A DNA stretch of 64,000 nt from Antilocapra americana (lineage: Eukaryota; Chordata; Mammalia; Artiodactyla; Antilocapridae). The notes beneath the pieces were generated by a model. The model made no database searches. It was not told where the DNA came from and was given only the letters and a program-made list of their open reading frames with translations. The translations under genes were made by a program, and so were the position numbers. The DNA is taken from contig ML660201.1 of the NCBI GenBank assembly GCA_007570785.1, positions 37,527,656-37,591,655 on the forward strand. Reading direction: 5' to 3'. Shown here one piece after another: positions 44,373 through 55,840 of this stretch (the stretch's first letter is position 1; every line of letters starts with the position of its first letter).

Positions 44373-45345
44373 GTAAGAGGCATCTGTTGTTGGGATCCAT
44401 TGGAAAATTGCTCCTTCCTCATCCATTGTGGTTCTGGTGGAACTGGCAAGCACAGTGTCCTGTCTGCCTGAGGTGGCTACTTGACTTAGGCCTGGACAGT
44501 TTTGCTACCACAGGCATATACTCTTAATGATTGATCTGGTGAGCTCTTGCATTTCCTAAGTGGAACCTTTCTGAACCTTCCATGAGATTTGGTAAAGAAA
44601 GAAAGAAGGCTTGAAATGGAAAGCTGTAGATTTGGGGTTTCAGAGTCTGCCTGTGGAAGAGGAATATGAGATCAAAAAACCAAAATAATAAGAAACAAAG
44701 AGAATTTGGAGATAGATAGGGGAGAAAGAATAAGACATGGTATGTACTTTGATCCAGATTTATCTGATGTTCCTTCTATCTTTAGAACACCTATTTATGT
44801 AAGCCAATGAAATCTCTTTCTAGCCAAAGAGAATTTGATTTGCTTTCTTACCATCTGCAACGTTGGAGCCTTGAATAATAAACACAAGAAACTGCTGAAG
44901 AATATTAAGCTCTTTATGGAATAAGGTGCTATGTACTTTCAAAGAGAGAAAGATCTTCCTCTTTGGTTTGCTTTCACGTTAGTGGATATGTCACCAGACA
45001 ACCACTATTTCTTGGTTTCTTTGAAAGCCATTAGCGCTCAGGATGGCTCCCTCATTTCTTTTTCTTGAAGTCTATTTTAACTTTGCATGTCTTCCTTTTC
45101 AATCTGGTTTTCCTTATATGATCCTTTATAGCTCCCTTTCCATTGTTACTTCTTTTCACATTTATTTTTCCAAACAAAATTTTTTTCTTCTCTTCCTACT
45201 AATTTTTAGATTTTTTTTTACTTCCTTTTTTGTTGTGGACCATCTTTGAAGTCTTTATTGAATTTGTTAAAATATTAACATTGTTAGTATTTAATAATTT
45301 AATATTGTTAAAATAGCAATATAAAACATTGTTTCTGTTTTATGT
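44373..45345. other. Unique DNA
   Basis: No gene or named repeat. T-rich patches lie at ~45175-45235. Confidence 0.5.
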
Positions 45346-45458
45346 TTTGGTTTTTGGCCCTGAGCATATGTGATCTTGGCTCCCCAATCAGGAATTGAAC
45401 TCACACCCTCTTCATTGGAAAGTAAAGTCTTAGCCACTGGACCACCAGAGAAGTCCCT
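45346..45458 (-). mobile_element. CHR-type SINE fragment
   Basis: 'gatcttggctccccaatcag', 'gtcttagccactggaccacc', ending agagaagtccc. Confidence 0.72.
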
Positions 45459-46454
45459 CTTTTATTCTTAAAAGGCAAGTTGACTTCAGAAATATTTCTG
45501 CTTATACGTCTATTATGGTAAAAAGATAGCTTTTTTTTTTTTTTTAGATAATGTCCTAAACTATCCTAGAAATAGATAAAAGTTTTGTCTCTAGAGGTGT
45601 CTTCTACCTGAATCTCTGCTATTCCTTCAAGTCTTAGGAATCTGTCTTCTAGTAATTGGAGGTCTGATATACACAGGCTAAACCTTTTAAACCCAAGCTG
45701 GTGTCCAAACATGGTTTCCACATTAAATTACCTTTGACCCTTTCTACCAATGGACATCTCCTGACTTCTTGGCTGTGTGTCCTGATGTTGGGAATGTTTT
45801 AGTTTCTCCTTTTTCGAAGGTAAGAGTTTGGCTGGAAACAGGGCTCATTTTAACTACAACTCATACCTCAAACTGGTTTCTACCAGCGGCTCTGAAATCC
45901 ACATTGATGAATTCAAGCTAGAAAGATGGCACACATTTGAGAAATATTTTCTGCCTGTTGACTGAAAGGAGTCAAGAACTTAGAATTTGGTGGGAAGAAG
46001 GTGAGGTCTGATGTTGGGCACTAGCAGACTCTGACACTCACCCTGGGAGAACTGAGCCAGAGAGAGATTTCCTCAAGTCAAAGACATATCAAACGCATAA
46101 GAGGATGTTATCTAGATAAATGCATGTATGTGCCTATATACATATTAAATAGACTTCTGTGTCTGTGCACACGTTGACCTTATAAACCACAGCTCATGAA
46201 TAGATGTCATGGCAATAAAGAAATCTGTGGAGGAAGCTAAGACAATTTGTAGCCCAGACTTTAGGAACGTGGGTTTCTCCAGTTAGAACCCCTTTTCAAT
46301 TCAACTACAACAAAAACAAGCAAACAAAACAAATGCCCCTCAGTTCTCAATGATACTGTTATAGTTATTGATACTCTGTCTTATCCATAGTATGTGCACA
46401 AGATTCTCAGAATAACAATGCCAGTCTTACCATGAATAATGTAATTACTATGAA
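45459..46454. other. Unique DNA
   Basis: No gene or named repeat. A T15 run lies at ~45531-45545. Confidence 0.5.
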
Positions 46455-46583
46455 TCAGTTCAGTTCAGTTACTCAGTCGTAACTGACTCTTTGCGACCCA
46501 GTGGGCTGCAGCACTCCGGGCTTCTCTGTCCATGACCAACTCCTAGAGCTTACTCAAACTCATGTCCATCGAGTTGATGATGC
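46455..46583 (-). mobile_element. BovB 3' terminus, short
   Basis: cagttcagttcagttactca to gtccatcgagttgatgatgc, the last ~125 bp of BovB. Confidence 0.88.
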
Positions 46584-46944
46584 ATTTGTTAGTCACTATG
46601 AATAGTTTACCATTTTTTCTCCAAATTACCTTGTTATTAAATAAAGTCACTTGGAATAGTCCCTCTTTGAATACTTACAACCAACTAGGTGTGAAATTAG
46701 GTTCATGTGTCTTATTTCACTTCCGATTTATAGAGACTGCTTTTTTGTATTTAGTTTTATTTTATAATTACATAGAAAATTTACTGCACGATTCCAAAAT
46801 CAAATCTGTGAAACAAATTATACTCAAAGAAGTCTAATTTCTTTCTCTTCCCTTTATCCTGTCTCTTCCTCCCACAGATTTGTATTCATTTTTTGTTATA
46901 CTTTTAAGACAAACACATATTTGGATATAGATAGAGTTGTACAT

Positions 46945-46992
46945 ATGTGTGTGTGTGTGTGTACATATACGCATATATGTATGTACACACAC
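46945..46992. repeat. GT/AC microsatellite, compound
   Basis: GT run, then tacatatacgcatatatgta, then AC run, so it can fold on itself. Confidence 0.9.
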
Positions 46993-47261
46993 ACTTGGCA
47001 TCGCATCCTTTCTTTGGTAAGTTTAGGACAGTTTTCTGTTCAGTTTCCTTGGACTTTCATTTTTTCCATAACAAAATACCCCAGAGAATATTCCACTGAA
47101 TTTTCTAGAGCTATTTCTTTTCTACAGTTTCATAGTATTCCATTGTGTGGTTTCTATCATGCTTTATGCAACACAGCCTCTATTACAGATATTTTGATTG
47201 TTTCCAGTATTTTTTATTATAAATAATACTGTAGTAAATAGCTTTGTGAATAGTGTTCCTG

Positions 47262-47292
47262 CCCTGCTGCCCCTGCCCCTGCCCCTCTCCCC
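47262..47292. repeat. (CCCCTG)n minisatellite
   Basis: Several tandem copies of a CCCCTG-type unit, unusually C-rich in this AT-rich context. Confidence 0.85.
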
Positions 47293-47770
47293 TCGCCAGG
47301 CCTGTATGTGTTTTGGATGGATTCTAAGAAGTGGAATTGCAGTCAGAGGGTAAATGCCTATGGAATTTTGCCCAGTATTGACAAATTCCCTTCCATAGGG
47401 TTTGTAAGTGCTGCCCTGCATTCATACCACAACTATATGAGACTTATTATTTCCACAAGTGTGGCCAAAATACTATGCTGTCAAACTAAAGGATCTGCCT
47501 ATCTGATAGGGAAGAAATGTCATCTCAGTATACTTTTAATCTGCATTTCTCTTCTTGAAAACACAGTTGATTTTTTTTATGTGGTTAAATCCTTTTGTAT
47601 ATATTTGCCTATGGCTGACCATTTCATATTTTTAACTTATTTTCACTCTTAATTATTGACCTCTTTTCTAATCTTTGAAGTCCTGTATAAATTGAGAATT
47701 TTTGTCTCTGAGATAAGTTACAAGTATCTTTTTCCAGTCTGGTTTTGAGTCTTTTCCATACAGAAGTTTA

Positions 47771-48560
47771 ATCTAGTCACAAGTTTCTGTCCTTGCCCTC
47801 ACTGCCTCTGCATTTTAAATCATAGTTAGAATTCTGTGGTTTAATTAGTTCATAGTTAAGAGTCCAGGACTCTTCATTCATAGGTTATTGAGAAATTTAC
47901 ATCTGTTTTATTCAAATACTTAATTTCACCTTTAATAGTCAACTATTTGATCTGGTTGGAACTTAGCCTGGTTTATAGTCCAACAAATTGGTCTGGTTTT
48001 ACCTTTCTTCATGTGACCATCTGATTATCCAGAGTGCAATTAAAAACTATTTCCCACCAATAATTGAAGGATACGATATTTATCGTATTCTAAATATTTA
48101 GTTAGATTCAATATTTATCATATTCTCAATATTCATCTACTTTTGTAAAGAGTGCAGAAAGGTCATCAAAATCCCCATTTAACAGACTCTCACTCACTTT
48201 CCTTATTGTCCAAACTTGGTCATATGCCTTTCTGAAGCCAGTGCCTTGCAAAGGGGATGGGTTTCCTCCTATTGACGTAGCGAAAGCCTTAGACTCTGTC
48301 GGGAGTGGTGGAGGGGAGTGGATTGCCTGGACTAAATCTGAGGTAGTTAAATAGAAGAGATGGAGTGAAGGAGAGTTGGGGGTGGACATCACATAACCAG
48401 CGATGCATTACATTTCCTTTCAGGCCTCAGGGTCATAGGGTTCTAATGTGTCCTATGCCCCTTGCCATATATACAGTGTCTAGACACATCACAAGTGTGT
48501 AAATGCTTACAAAAAAGTACTTAGCTGGCATAGTGCTACTTACTGTGGTTTTAAAATAAA
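47771..48560. other. Unique DNA
   Basis: No gene or named repeat apart from the small direct repeat at 48076-48133. Confidence 0.5.
48076..48133. repeat. Two-copy 23-bp direct repeat
   Basis: A 23-bp unit at 48076-48098 recurs at 48111-48133 with two differences. The first copy overlaps a perfect 7-bp hairpin (atacgat-attt-atcgtat, 48071-48088). Confidence 0.8.
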
Positions 48561-48580
48561 TCAACTTTTTTTTTTTACAC

Positions 48581-48582
<2 letters not shown>

Positions 48583-48629
<47 letters not shown>
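48583..48629. repeat. (TG)n microsatellite
   Basis: About 22 uninterrupted TG units directly joined to the tail of a minus-strand Bov SINE. Confidence 0.97.
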
Positions 48630-48630
<1 letters not shown>

Positions 48631-48740
48631 CAGGTGCTTAGTCGTGTCTGACTCTTTGCAATCCCCTGGACTTAGCTCACCAGGCTCCTCTGTCCAATTT
48701 CTCAAGTAATAATCCTGGAGTGGGTTGCCATTTCTGACTT
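48630..48740 (-). mobile_element. Bov-tA SINE, 3' half
   Basis: gcaggtgcttagtcgtgtct to gagtgggttgccatttctga. The head is missing. Confidence 0.88.
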
Positions 48741-48959
48741 GAGACAAACTAACTATAGTGTGCTTAAAATAAGCTATTTAAAAATATATTAATCACTAGG
48801 TTCATGAGGCCTGAATACGTTGGATAAATGTCTTAGTATTTGTTTTTGAGTCCTCGTTGAGTTTTGAGCATTCTCTATAGAGTACTTTTATTCTGAGAAT
48901 TTAAATCAGTTTTATAAACATTCTTTGTCTCTGAGTTGAAGTAGATGAAAAGCAGTAGA

Positions 48960-49068
48960 TTGCAAGTTTTCTTAAAGGCAGAATCAGTGTGTTCTTTGTC
49001 ACCGTGCTCTGTACCTGAAATAATGCAGATGTTCCCTTAATATTTATCAAGTGAGTGAATGAATGCTA
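48960..49068 (+). repeat. L2 3' end fragment
   Basis: 'cttaaaggcagaatcagtgt', 'accgtgctctgtacctgaaa', 'tcaagtgagtgaatgaatgc'. A MIR-like patch may follow to ~49140. Confidence 0.6.
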
Positions 49069-49980
49069 TCTCCATTTTACAGCCCGTCATGGAAACTTAG
49101 ATCTCAATGACTCTCTCATGTCATTCAGCTAAAAGAAAGGTTTAAAACTTTTGCCCACACAGAAATCCATTGCCTTCCCTAGCGATTATATTCTTTTATA
49201 TTCTCAGAGCCATACTTTTATAGTCCACAAACATGAAATCATACTGTTGAGAAACCAAGCTTTTGTGGAAAATAATAACCAATGCTTTGAAAAGATAAAG
49301 GACTATTTCTTAAATGCATACATTGTATATAAAAGAGTGAGTACATTCTTAGCATGTGACTAACACAGAAAAGTTAGATAAACTTAATTTTAAGTTTATT
49401 TACCGTATTGGTCTCTGTCTTAATGTCTCTTCCCATAATGTAGGCATTTAGGATATTAAACTTCTCAACAACCCTAGGAAACTTTGACTTTTTATAAGAC
49501 ACTTAAATGTAAACATCTTTGAGTAGGTGATTTTAGAGTACACTTGGCTTACCTCAGACCTGGCACAGGATAAAGAAAATTTGTCAAGTTCTGAAAACTT
49601 GTATCGCTTAATAAGCCTCTCCAGCAAAAATCTGATTAAAATGTTTCCTAAGGTTAAGGTTTCACCTGTGGCACTTTGAATTTCCTCGGCTTAACACATT
49701 ATCAGCATGACATGTCACGCTTGGTTTGGTCAGCAATTTGTGTACACAGATTAAGTGTGAACACATTTAAAATGACAGATTTAAATGTATCCCAGTACTA
49801 GAGGAACTGCTAGTAAAATGGAACAGGCCACACGTTTCTAATAAAAACATCATCAAGCGCTTACTGAATCTGGTCTATTACCTCAGTTGGACCTCCATAC
49901 TCCTCCCTCACCCGGGTCACCAGCCCTCCAGTTTCCCCTTGTGTGAACTGATCCTAGGAAGATATTGTGTTCTAAGTTGT

Positions 49981-49981
<1 letters not shown>
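49069..49981. other. Unique DNA
   Basis: No gene. 49640-49870 is repeat-free and could be conserved non-coding DNA. It includes the inverted motif catgacatgtca. Confidence 0.4.

Positions 49982-50037
<56 letters not shown>
49982..50037. repeat. (CA)n microsatellite, ~28 units
   Basis: A perfect, uninterrupted CA run of about 56 bp. Runs this long and pure are usually highly length-variable. Confidence 0.98.
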
Positions 50038-50039
<2 letters not shown>

Positions 50040-50442
50040 TCCCAAATTCATCTGCAAAAAGAACACAGTCTGTATTCTAAGGAGATGTAGCCCCTTCCAT
50101 ATCCTCACCAACCAACATCCAGAATTTTCATATTTTGGGTGCCTGACATTTTTCCTGTGTTCTCACTGTAATGCCTAAAGAAAGCCATCATAAGGGTTTT
50201 CTTAAGGAGCAATAAGTGAAGCTTACATGTAGATATATTCCATATCTTGTTGAAACTTGCTAAAGAGTTATATTGATTTTCCCCCTAGGTATTTATTGGT
50301 ATGCACACACACTCACACTCTACTTACTTTACATGTTTGAGACGGCACTTTGCTAGATAAGGAAGTAAATTTGGCTTTCCTAGGTGTGTTTTGAGATATT
50401 TTTAGAAAACTCTTTTGCCAGATCCTTAAAGGGTGTTGTTTT
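50038..50442. other. Unique DNA
   Basis: No gene or named repeat. Confidence 0.5.
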
Positions 50443-50812
50443 TCTCTTGCTAAGTCATATCTCACTCTTTGTGACCCTATGAACTGCAGCATGCCAGGAT
50501 TCCCTGTCCTTCATTATCTCTTGGAGTTTTGTTCAAACTCATGTCCATTGAGTCAGTGATGCCATCCAACCATCTCATCCTCTGTCACGCCCTTCTCCTC
50601 TTACCCTTAATCTCTGACAGCATCAAGGTCTTTTCCAGTGAGTCAGCTCTTTGTATCACGTGGCCAAATATTAGACTTTCAGCCTTAGCATCAGTCCTTC
50701 CAATGAATATTTAGGGTTGATTTCCTTTAGTATTGATTGGTTTGATCTTGCTTTCCAAGGGACTCTAAAGAGTCTTCTCCAGCACTGCAACTCAAAAGCA
50801 ATAATTTCAGCA
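50443..50812 (-). mobile_element. BovB LINE, 3' end
   Basis: tctcttgctaagtcatatct to actctaaagagtcttctcca and aactcaaaagca. It shows the subfamily form with 'gaatatttagggttgatttc'. Minus-strand frame 50671-50868 retains FELQCWRRLFRVPWKARSNQ. Confidence 0.92.
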
Positions 50813-51007
50813 TACTTATGATGTGTATGTGGGTGTGTTTCTGTGTCTGTGAGTTGGTTCACAAACATGTTCTTTTGAGGTGAGTCTAATGGGGGTGCAT
50901 ATTTTCTTTTTATTGAGATGAGAGTTTCAATGAAATGATAACAGTATATGTGAAACTAAACTGCAATAGTGATTTCAACAGAAGTGAACTGTTAAATAAA
51001 AGGAGGG

Positions 51008-51232
51008 GGGCTTCCCAGGTGGCACTAGTGTTAAAGAACCCTCCTGCCAATACAGGAGACATAAGAGATGCAGGTTTGATCCTTGGGTTGGGAAGATATC
51101 CTGGAGGAGGGCATGGCAACCCACTCTAGGATTCTTGCCCGGAAAATCCTCATGGACAGAGAAGCCTGGTGGGCTTCAGACTGTAGGGTCGCAAAGAGTT
51201 GGACATAACTGAAGTGACTTAGCATGATGCAT
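51008..51232 (+). mobile_element. Bov-tA SINE
   Basis: It starts gggcttcccaggtggcacta. The region before box B has the longer 'gacataagagatgcagg' form. Target duplication gaactgttaaa (50986-50996 and 51233-51243). Confidence 0.95.
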
Positions 51233-51243
51233 GAACTGTTAAA

Positions 51244-52844
51244 GGTATGATTGCCTTTAATTAAATCAACCAAAATGTTATATGGTTTGGGAATTTTTAA
51301 AAGGCAGCTTCTTTTTATCATGACACACACATACTCAGTGAAGCACTGTATTGAAACTAAGACTGTCCCACTTAGAAATGCTTGTCAAGTCTTCATCTTC
51401 CTTAAACAGGGTAATTTAATGGCAGAACTGCCTACCTGTTCTGCATTATTTTAAAGAATTATGCTAATCATACCAGTGGCCCTGCACCGCATGATTGATA
51501 AATTCGTTTTGGTTCAACCCTTGCCTTGTTTATACCTTAGAAAGCTTAGCTGTAATGGATTTGGTTTAATTCTTACAGTCTTGTGTTGTTTTTCTGACAC
51601 ATTAAGTGAAAACTAAAGGGAAAAGATTGTGCTTTTTGCAATAAATCTTGACCTGCAGAGAAACTCAACACCTCCCCAGGTTTGCCAGGTGGCCATCTAC
51701 AAACTCCAGTGACTCTGGAGCCCTGAAGAGCCACTTCCCCTCTGAAATTTATACACACAGGACCACTTAACTGAGACATCTTAGGGCATGGTTCTTACAT
51801 CCCAGGCACTTGGTCTTACAAACAAGAAAGGAGAAACCCTGTGCCCTCTTGATTTTAACAACAGCAAGAAAAAAAAATTCCAAGGGAGAAACTCTTGGTG
51901 GATCATCTAGTTGAACTCATCTTCTGTGTTATTTTTAAGACATAAAATAAGATTTTAAAACATAGTTTCACTAAAATGCATAAATATGATCACATGATTT
52001 ATGTATACACATGCACACATGTAAATATATGTACGCATATGTGTAAAATATTTCTGTACATCAGCACCTTCCTGCCCCGATTTCTCTCAGCGCTGTGCCC
52101 TCACCATTCCCTACACCCTCACCATCCACATCCACCATCCGTCCCACTTCTTCCCTGTGCAGATCACCTATAGTGAACAAGTTCCTGTACAGTTTTCCAT
52201 CTAGTGTGCTCAAATATTCATTCATCGGTGGCTGTATGCTTGCACTGGGCACTTCTGACCATGCGTAATCTCAGTTCTTTTACCCCAGTGTGACATATAA
52301 AAGTTTTTCTTGTATATTTGTACTGAGATATGAAAATAGTTGTAAAGTCCTGACTTTAAGTTAGGCTTCCATATATTTAACCATGCTAATGTTATCAGTA
52401 TAATAACACACACATGTATCTAATCAATATTTATGCATGCATACATGGGATTTTTGTTACTTGTTTACAACATTAGGATTCTATTGACTCTTCTGTCTTT
52501 CAAGAATTACTTGTGGGAATCCTTTCAAGGCTACTGAAAAGCTCTAATTCAGTATTTTGAGGGACTATACTATAATTTTGCAACTAGTAGTTTTAAGAAA
52601 GAACTTTCAGTAGTAAACACTCTCTGTGTAATCTAGGGATGGGAAGATCATTTCAGGGCCTATAAATATTTTTAAAATGGTCTTTGTCCCCTGGAGTGAC
52701 TTTCATGGCTTCATTGAAGGATATTAATTTTATTATCATGACAAATATATATATATTTGTAAGGAAAGGTATTCTGTGAGATTTCTGGTTGCTTTTTGAA
52801 TCTCCTTTTCAAATGTATGAGTTTCGTTTTGTGGGCTCTCATTT
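51244..52844. other. Unique DNA
   Basis: No supported gene or named repeat. A C-rich patch (52075-52160) with 'caccatcc' repeats lacks any recognisable gene feature. Confidence 0.5.
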
Positions 52845-53065
52845 TTTCTTTTTTTTTTTTACTTTGTCTTTTAAAGTGATTGCAGATTCCCAGGAGTTAC
52901 AAGTAATATATAGGGAGGTCCCATGTACACTTCACATGGACACCTTAATGTTGTTGTCAAGCTTAATTATAGGATAGTGCCAATGTGAGGAAATTGTTAC
53001 CTGTATAATCCACAGAATTTATTCAGATTTCACTAGTTCTGAGCACATGTGTGTGTGTGTAGTTT
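52845..53065 (-). repeat. Old L1-type 3' fragment
   Basis: T run, then 'aagtgattgcagattcccag', 'agggaggtcccatgtacact', 'cagaatttattcagatttca', 'gagcacatgtgtgtgtgtgt'. The order fits an old L1-type 3' UTR in reverse. Confidence 0.5.
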
Positions 53066-53667
53066 TAATAGGGTTATTTTGTTTTTAACTTTAATATGAG
53101 AAACAAATTGTTTCATTTAGATTCTATGCTCCAGTTTCATAAGTGAAAGTAGGTAGAACTGAGGTCATAGAAAGAATGAGGTGTTGAAGGAGTGTTCTGA
53201 GTGATAATGTGGGACGCCATTCCATGTGTGACCCTAAAATGAAATGAAGAAATGTGCTCCAAGGTTGGTACAGCTTCCCACAGATGCAGATGAAGGCAGA
53301 GAATACACTAGGCACTCTCTGAAGAGCCCATGGTTGCTGCATCTTGGCCTTTGAATGAGACATGAGGCTCAGAGCTTCTACACCAGACAAGCAGGGACTG
53401 TCTCTTATCTAAGAAGAAATAAATAAATAATGAGTATTTGTGGAAAGGTACATTCTTCTAGCTACAATGACACCTGCTGAGATTACTTGGGTTGTGGTTT
53501 TATAGCAGCCTTTTTCTAAATTAATTACATATCTGCAATCAGGCAGCCATAGCTACTCTTTAGAAGTAATGCCCTATGTACAACTGTGAATAGGTAAATT
53601 AGTGCCAGCAAGCATCAGACCACATGCCGTGACAAAGAATGTGTTTGGGTGACAGCACCTCCCTTCT
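53066..53667. other. Unique DNA
   Basis: No gene. 53440-53640 is a repeat-free block with 'taaattaattacatatctgc' that could be a conserved element. This is inference only. Confidence 0.4.
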
Positions 53668-53885
53668 CTGGGTTTTCTAGGTGGCGTTACTGGTAAAGGA
53701 CCTGCCTGCCAACGCAGGAGACTAAGAGATGCTGGTTCGATCCCTGGTCAAAAAGATCCCCTGGAGTAGGGCGTGGCAACCCACTCTAGTATTTTTACCT
53801 GGAGAATCCCATGGACAGAGGAGCCTGTTGGGCTACAGTCCATAGGGTCGCCAAGAGTGGGACACAACTGAAGCACTCACACACG
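53668..53885 (+). mobile_element. Bov-tA SINE
   Basis: ctgggttttctaggtggcgt to gacacaactgaagcactcac. Same longer pre-box-B form as the copy at 51008. Confidence 0.93.
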
Positions 53886-54627
53886 TACTTGTCTTCTCTC
53901 TGACCAGTTGTCCTAGGGGGCATCTCAGGTGCTTTAATAGTGTCAGGGGAAGTGAAGGGAGCATTGCTGATCCCCCTGGAAATGCAGCCTTGTAATACTT
54001 TCTGTTGTAGTGTCCATGGACTGCATCAGGTATAAGACACAGAAATCTGCCTTCACAGCTCTTAGGTTCAACTCCTTTAATTTTCTTGTCAGTAAGTGTA
54101 GTCTTGAAGATTCAAATAATATACTTCAAGGCACAAAGATAATTTGTGATGAAATCTTGACTAAAATTTCGGGATTTTTCTCTGGAAAGATGTTCTTTCT
54201 GCTCTTAACAGTATAGCACTTTGCTCATTTTTATGCATTAGATCAGTGGATTAAAAAGCCCTAACAGCCTGTTAATAGCCTACACAATTTTCCAAGGTTG
54301 TTTTTCTTCTCTCTGTCCCTTGACTATTCTGCTGGGACAGACAGCTATATCTCAAAATAGACATCTGAATGGTAACAGTATGTTTGATGGCTCTAATTCT
54401 TGTGCTAGGCTAACATGACATGATTCAGTTTTTTTAAAACTTTTATTTTTTTACCCCCAAGGATCCAAAATAAGTTGAATTGGAATGTAGCTAGCGTTTG
54501 GCTGAAAGTTTGGTTAACCTCTACATCCAATATACTATGGACTAACTCAGCTGTTCATGTGCAATGACTGTCTAGAAACAAAGTTTTTATGAAATATTTT
54601 AAACATATGCAAAAAGTAGAGTGACAC
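53886..54627. other. Unique DNA
   Basis: No gene or named repeat. Confidence 0.5.
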
Positions 54628-54728
54628 TCCATTTCCTATTCTAGGGGATCGTCCCAACCCAGGGATTGAAATCATGTCTCTTGCAGCTTCAGCATTAGCA
54701 TGTGGATTCTTTACCATTAGCTCCTACC
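54628..54728 (-). mobile_element. Bov-tA SINE, head half
   Basis: 'ctaggggatcgtcccaaccc', 'ggattctttaccattagctc': only the 5' half in reverse. Confidence 0.8.
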
Positions 54729-54799
54729 CGCTTCCCTATGCCTCTGGCCAAGGTTAGCTGCTTGTGATGAATGCTCTTAGAGACATGAGTTCATACATG

Positions 54800-55023
54800 C
54801 TAAGTTGCTTCAGTCGTGTCTGACTCTTTGCGACCCTGTGGACCATAACCCTCCAGGCTCCTCTGTCCTTGGAATTTTCCTGGCAAGAATACTGGAATGG
54901 GTTGCTAGTTCCTGCTGCAGGGGATCTTCTTGACCCAAGGATCAAACCCACGTCTCTTGTATCTCTTGCATTGGCAAGCAGATTTTTTTTTTTTTTTTTT
55001 AACCACTGAGCCACTGGGATGCT
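54800..55023 (-). mobile_element. Bov-tA SINE
   Basis: tgctaagttgcttcagtcgt to ccactgagccactgggatgc, with a T18 expansion near 54985-55002 inside the head region. Confidence 0.92.
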
Positions 55024-55540
55024 GTAAGAAATTCTCATGTCATGGCTCATGGCTTCCAGTACTGAAATAGGTGGTCAAATGTTGCTTTTGGAATAGTTAT
55101 GTATGAGTGATTTTGTTTCCTGACGGGTGACTATTCTATTCTTTCTGCGGAGGGACAGTTTCTGGAAATATTAAATGATTCTTTTCACCTGATTGCCTAA
55201 GTTGGCATCTCTCTTCATCTGAACAGCTCTAGGTAGTACTTTGAAATGTTATTAGGGTTGTAGGGGCTCTCAGAAATATAAATCCACAGCGTAGAATTGA
55301 GAGCAATGATTGAAATTGTCTGTGGGTGACCATGTTGTCATTTAAGACACCAGAGTGAGCTACATTTTCCACAGGGAGGCTGGTCGCCTTGGGATTGATA
55401 AAAGCAGGACTGAAATATGTGCAGGGTGTTTGAAGTAACAGTGACTAAGTGGCTAAACCAAGAGTGGGATCTGTGTTAGACTGAAACTTAGAAATCATAG
55501 TCTCTTCAAATATGGCTGAGTATTGACAATGTACATTGCT
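55024..55540. other. Unique DNA
   Basis: No gene or named repeat. Confidence 0.5.
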
Positions 55541-55672
55541 TTTTAAGAGATCTATTTGGCTGTGCTGCATCATAGTTGAGGCATGTGGGATCCAGTTTCC
55601 CAGCCAGGCATTGGTCCCAGGCCCCCTGTGCTGGGAATGTGGACTCACAGCCACTGGACCACCAGCGAACTT
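55541..55672 (-). mobile_element. CHR-type SINE fragment
   Basis: 'gagatctatttggctgtgct', 'gaggcatgtgggatccagtt', 'ccactggaccaccagcgaac'. The middle of the element is missing. Confidence 0.78.
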
Positions 55673-55727
55673 GCACACATCGTTCTATTTTAAGTTAAGT
55701 AAGTGTTAGCCTTCTCAACTGGACTCA

Positions 55728-55840
55728 AATAAGCTCCGTTGAAGACAGGGACCATTTTCTTCTTCCTGCTTGTCTTTCCTTGATGCCAGGCAATATATGC
55801 AGATGTTGTTTGAATGGATGAGTAAATGGTGTGTGGATCA
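55728..55840 (+). repeat. L2 3' end fragment
   Basis: 'agctccgttgaagacaggga', 'ccttgatgccaggcaatata', 'gttgtttgaatggatgagta'. Confidence 0.62.

Larger units (their letters stand above)
46860..47770 (-). mobile_element. Old L1 (L1M) fragment
   Basis: The reverse of an old L1 ORF2 end and 3' part: 'catagtattccattgtgtgg', 'ggattctaagaagtggaatt', 'ttctaagaagtggaattgca', 'taatctgcatttctcttctt', 'ctcttaattattgacctctt'. It is strongly decayed, with no coding frame left. A (CCCCTG)n run at ~47262-47290 interrupts it. Confidence 0.65.

Noticed and set aside
52061..52252. C-rich patch with caccatcc repeats as a possible promoter or exon
   Set aside because: No CpG enrichment, TATA or initiator arrangement, and the encoded peptides are low in complexity.
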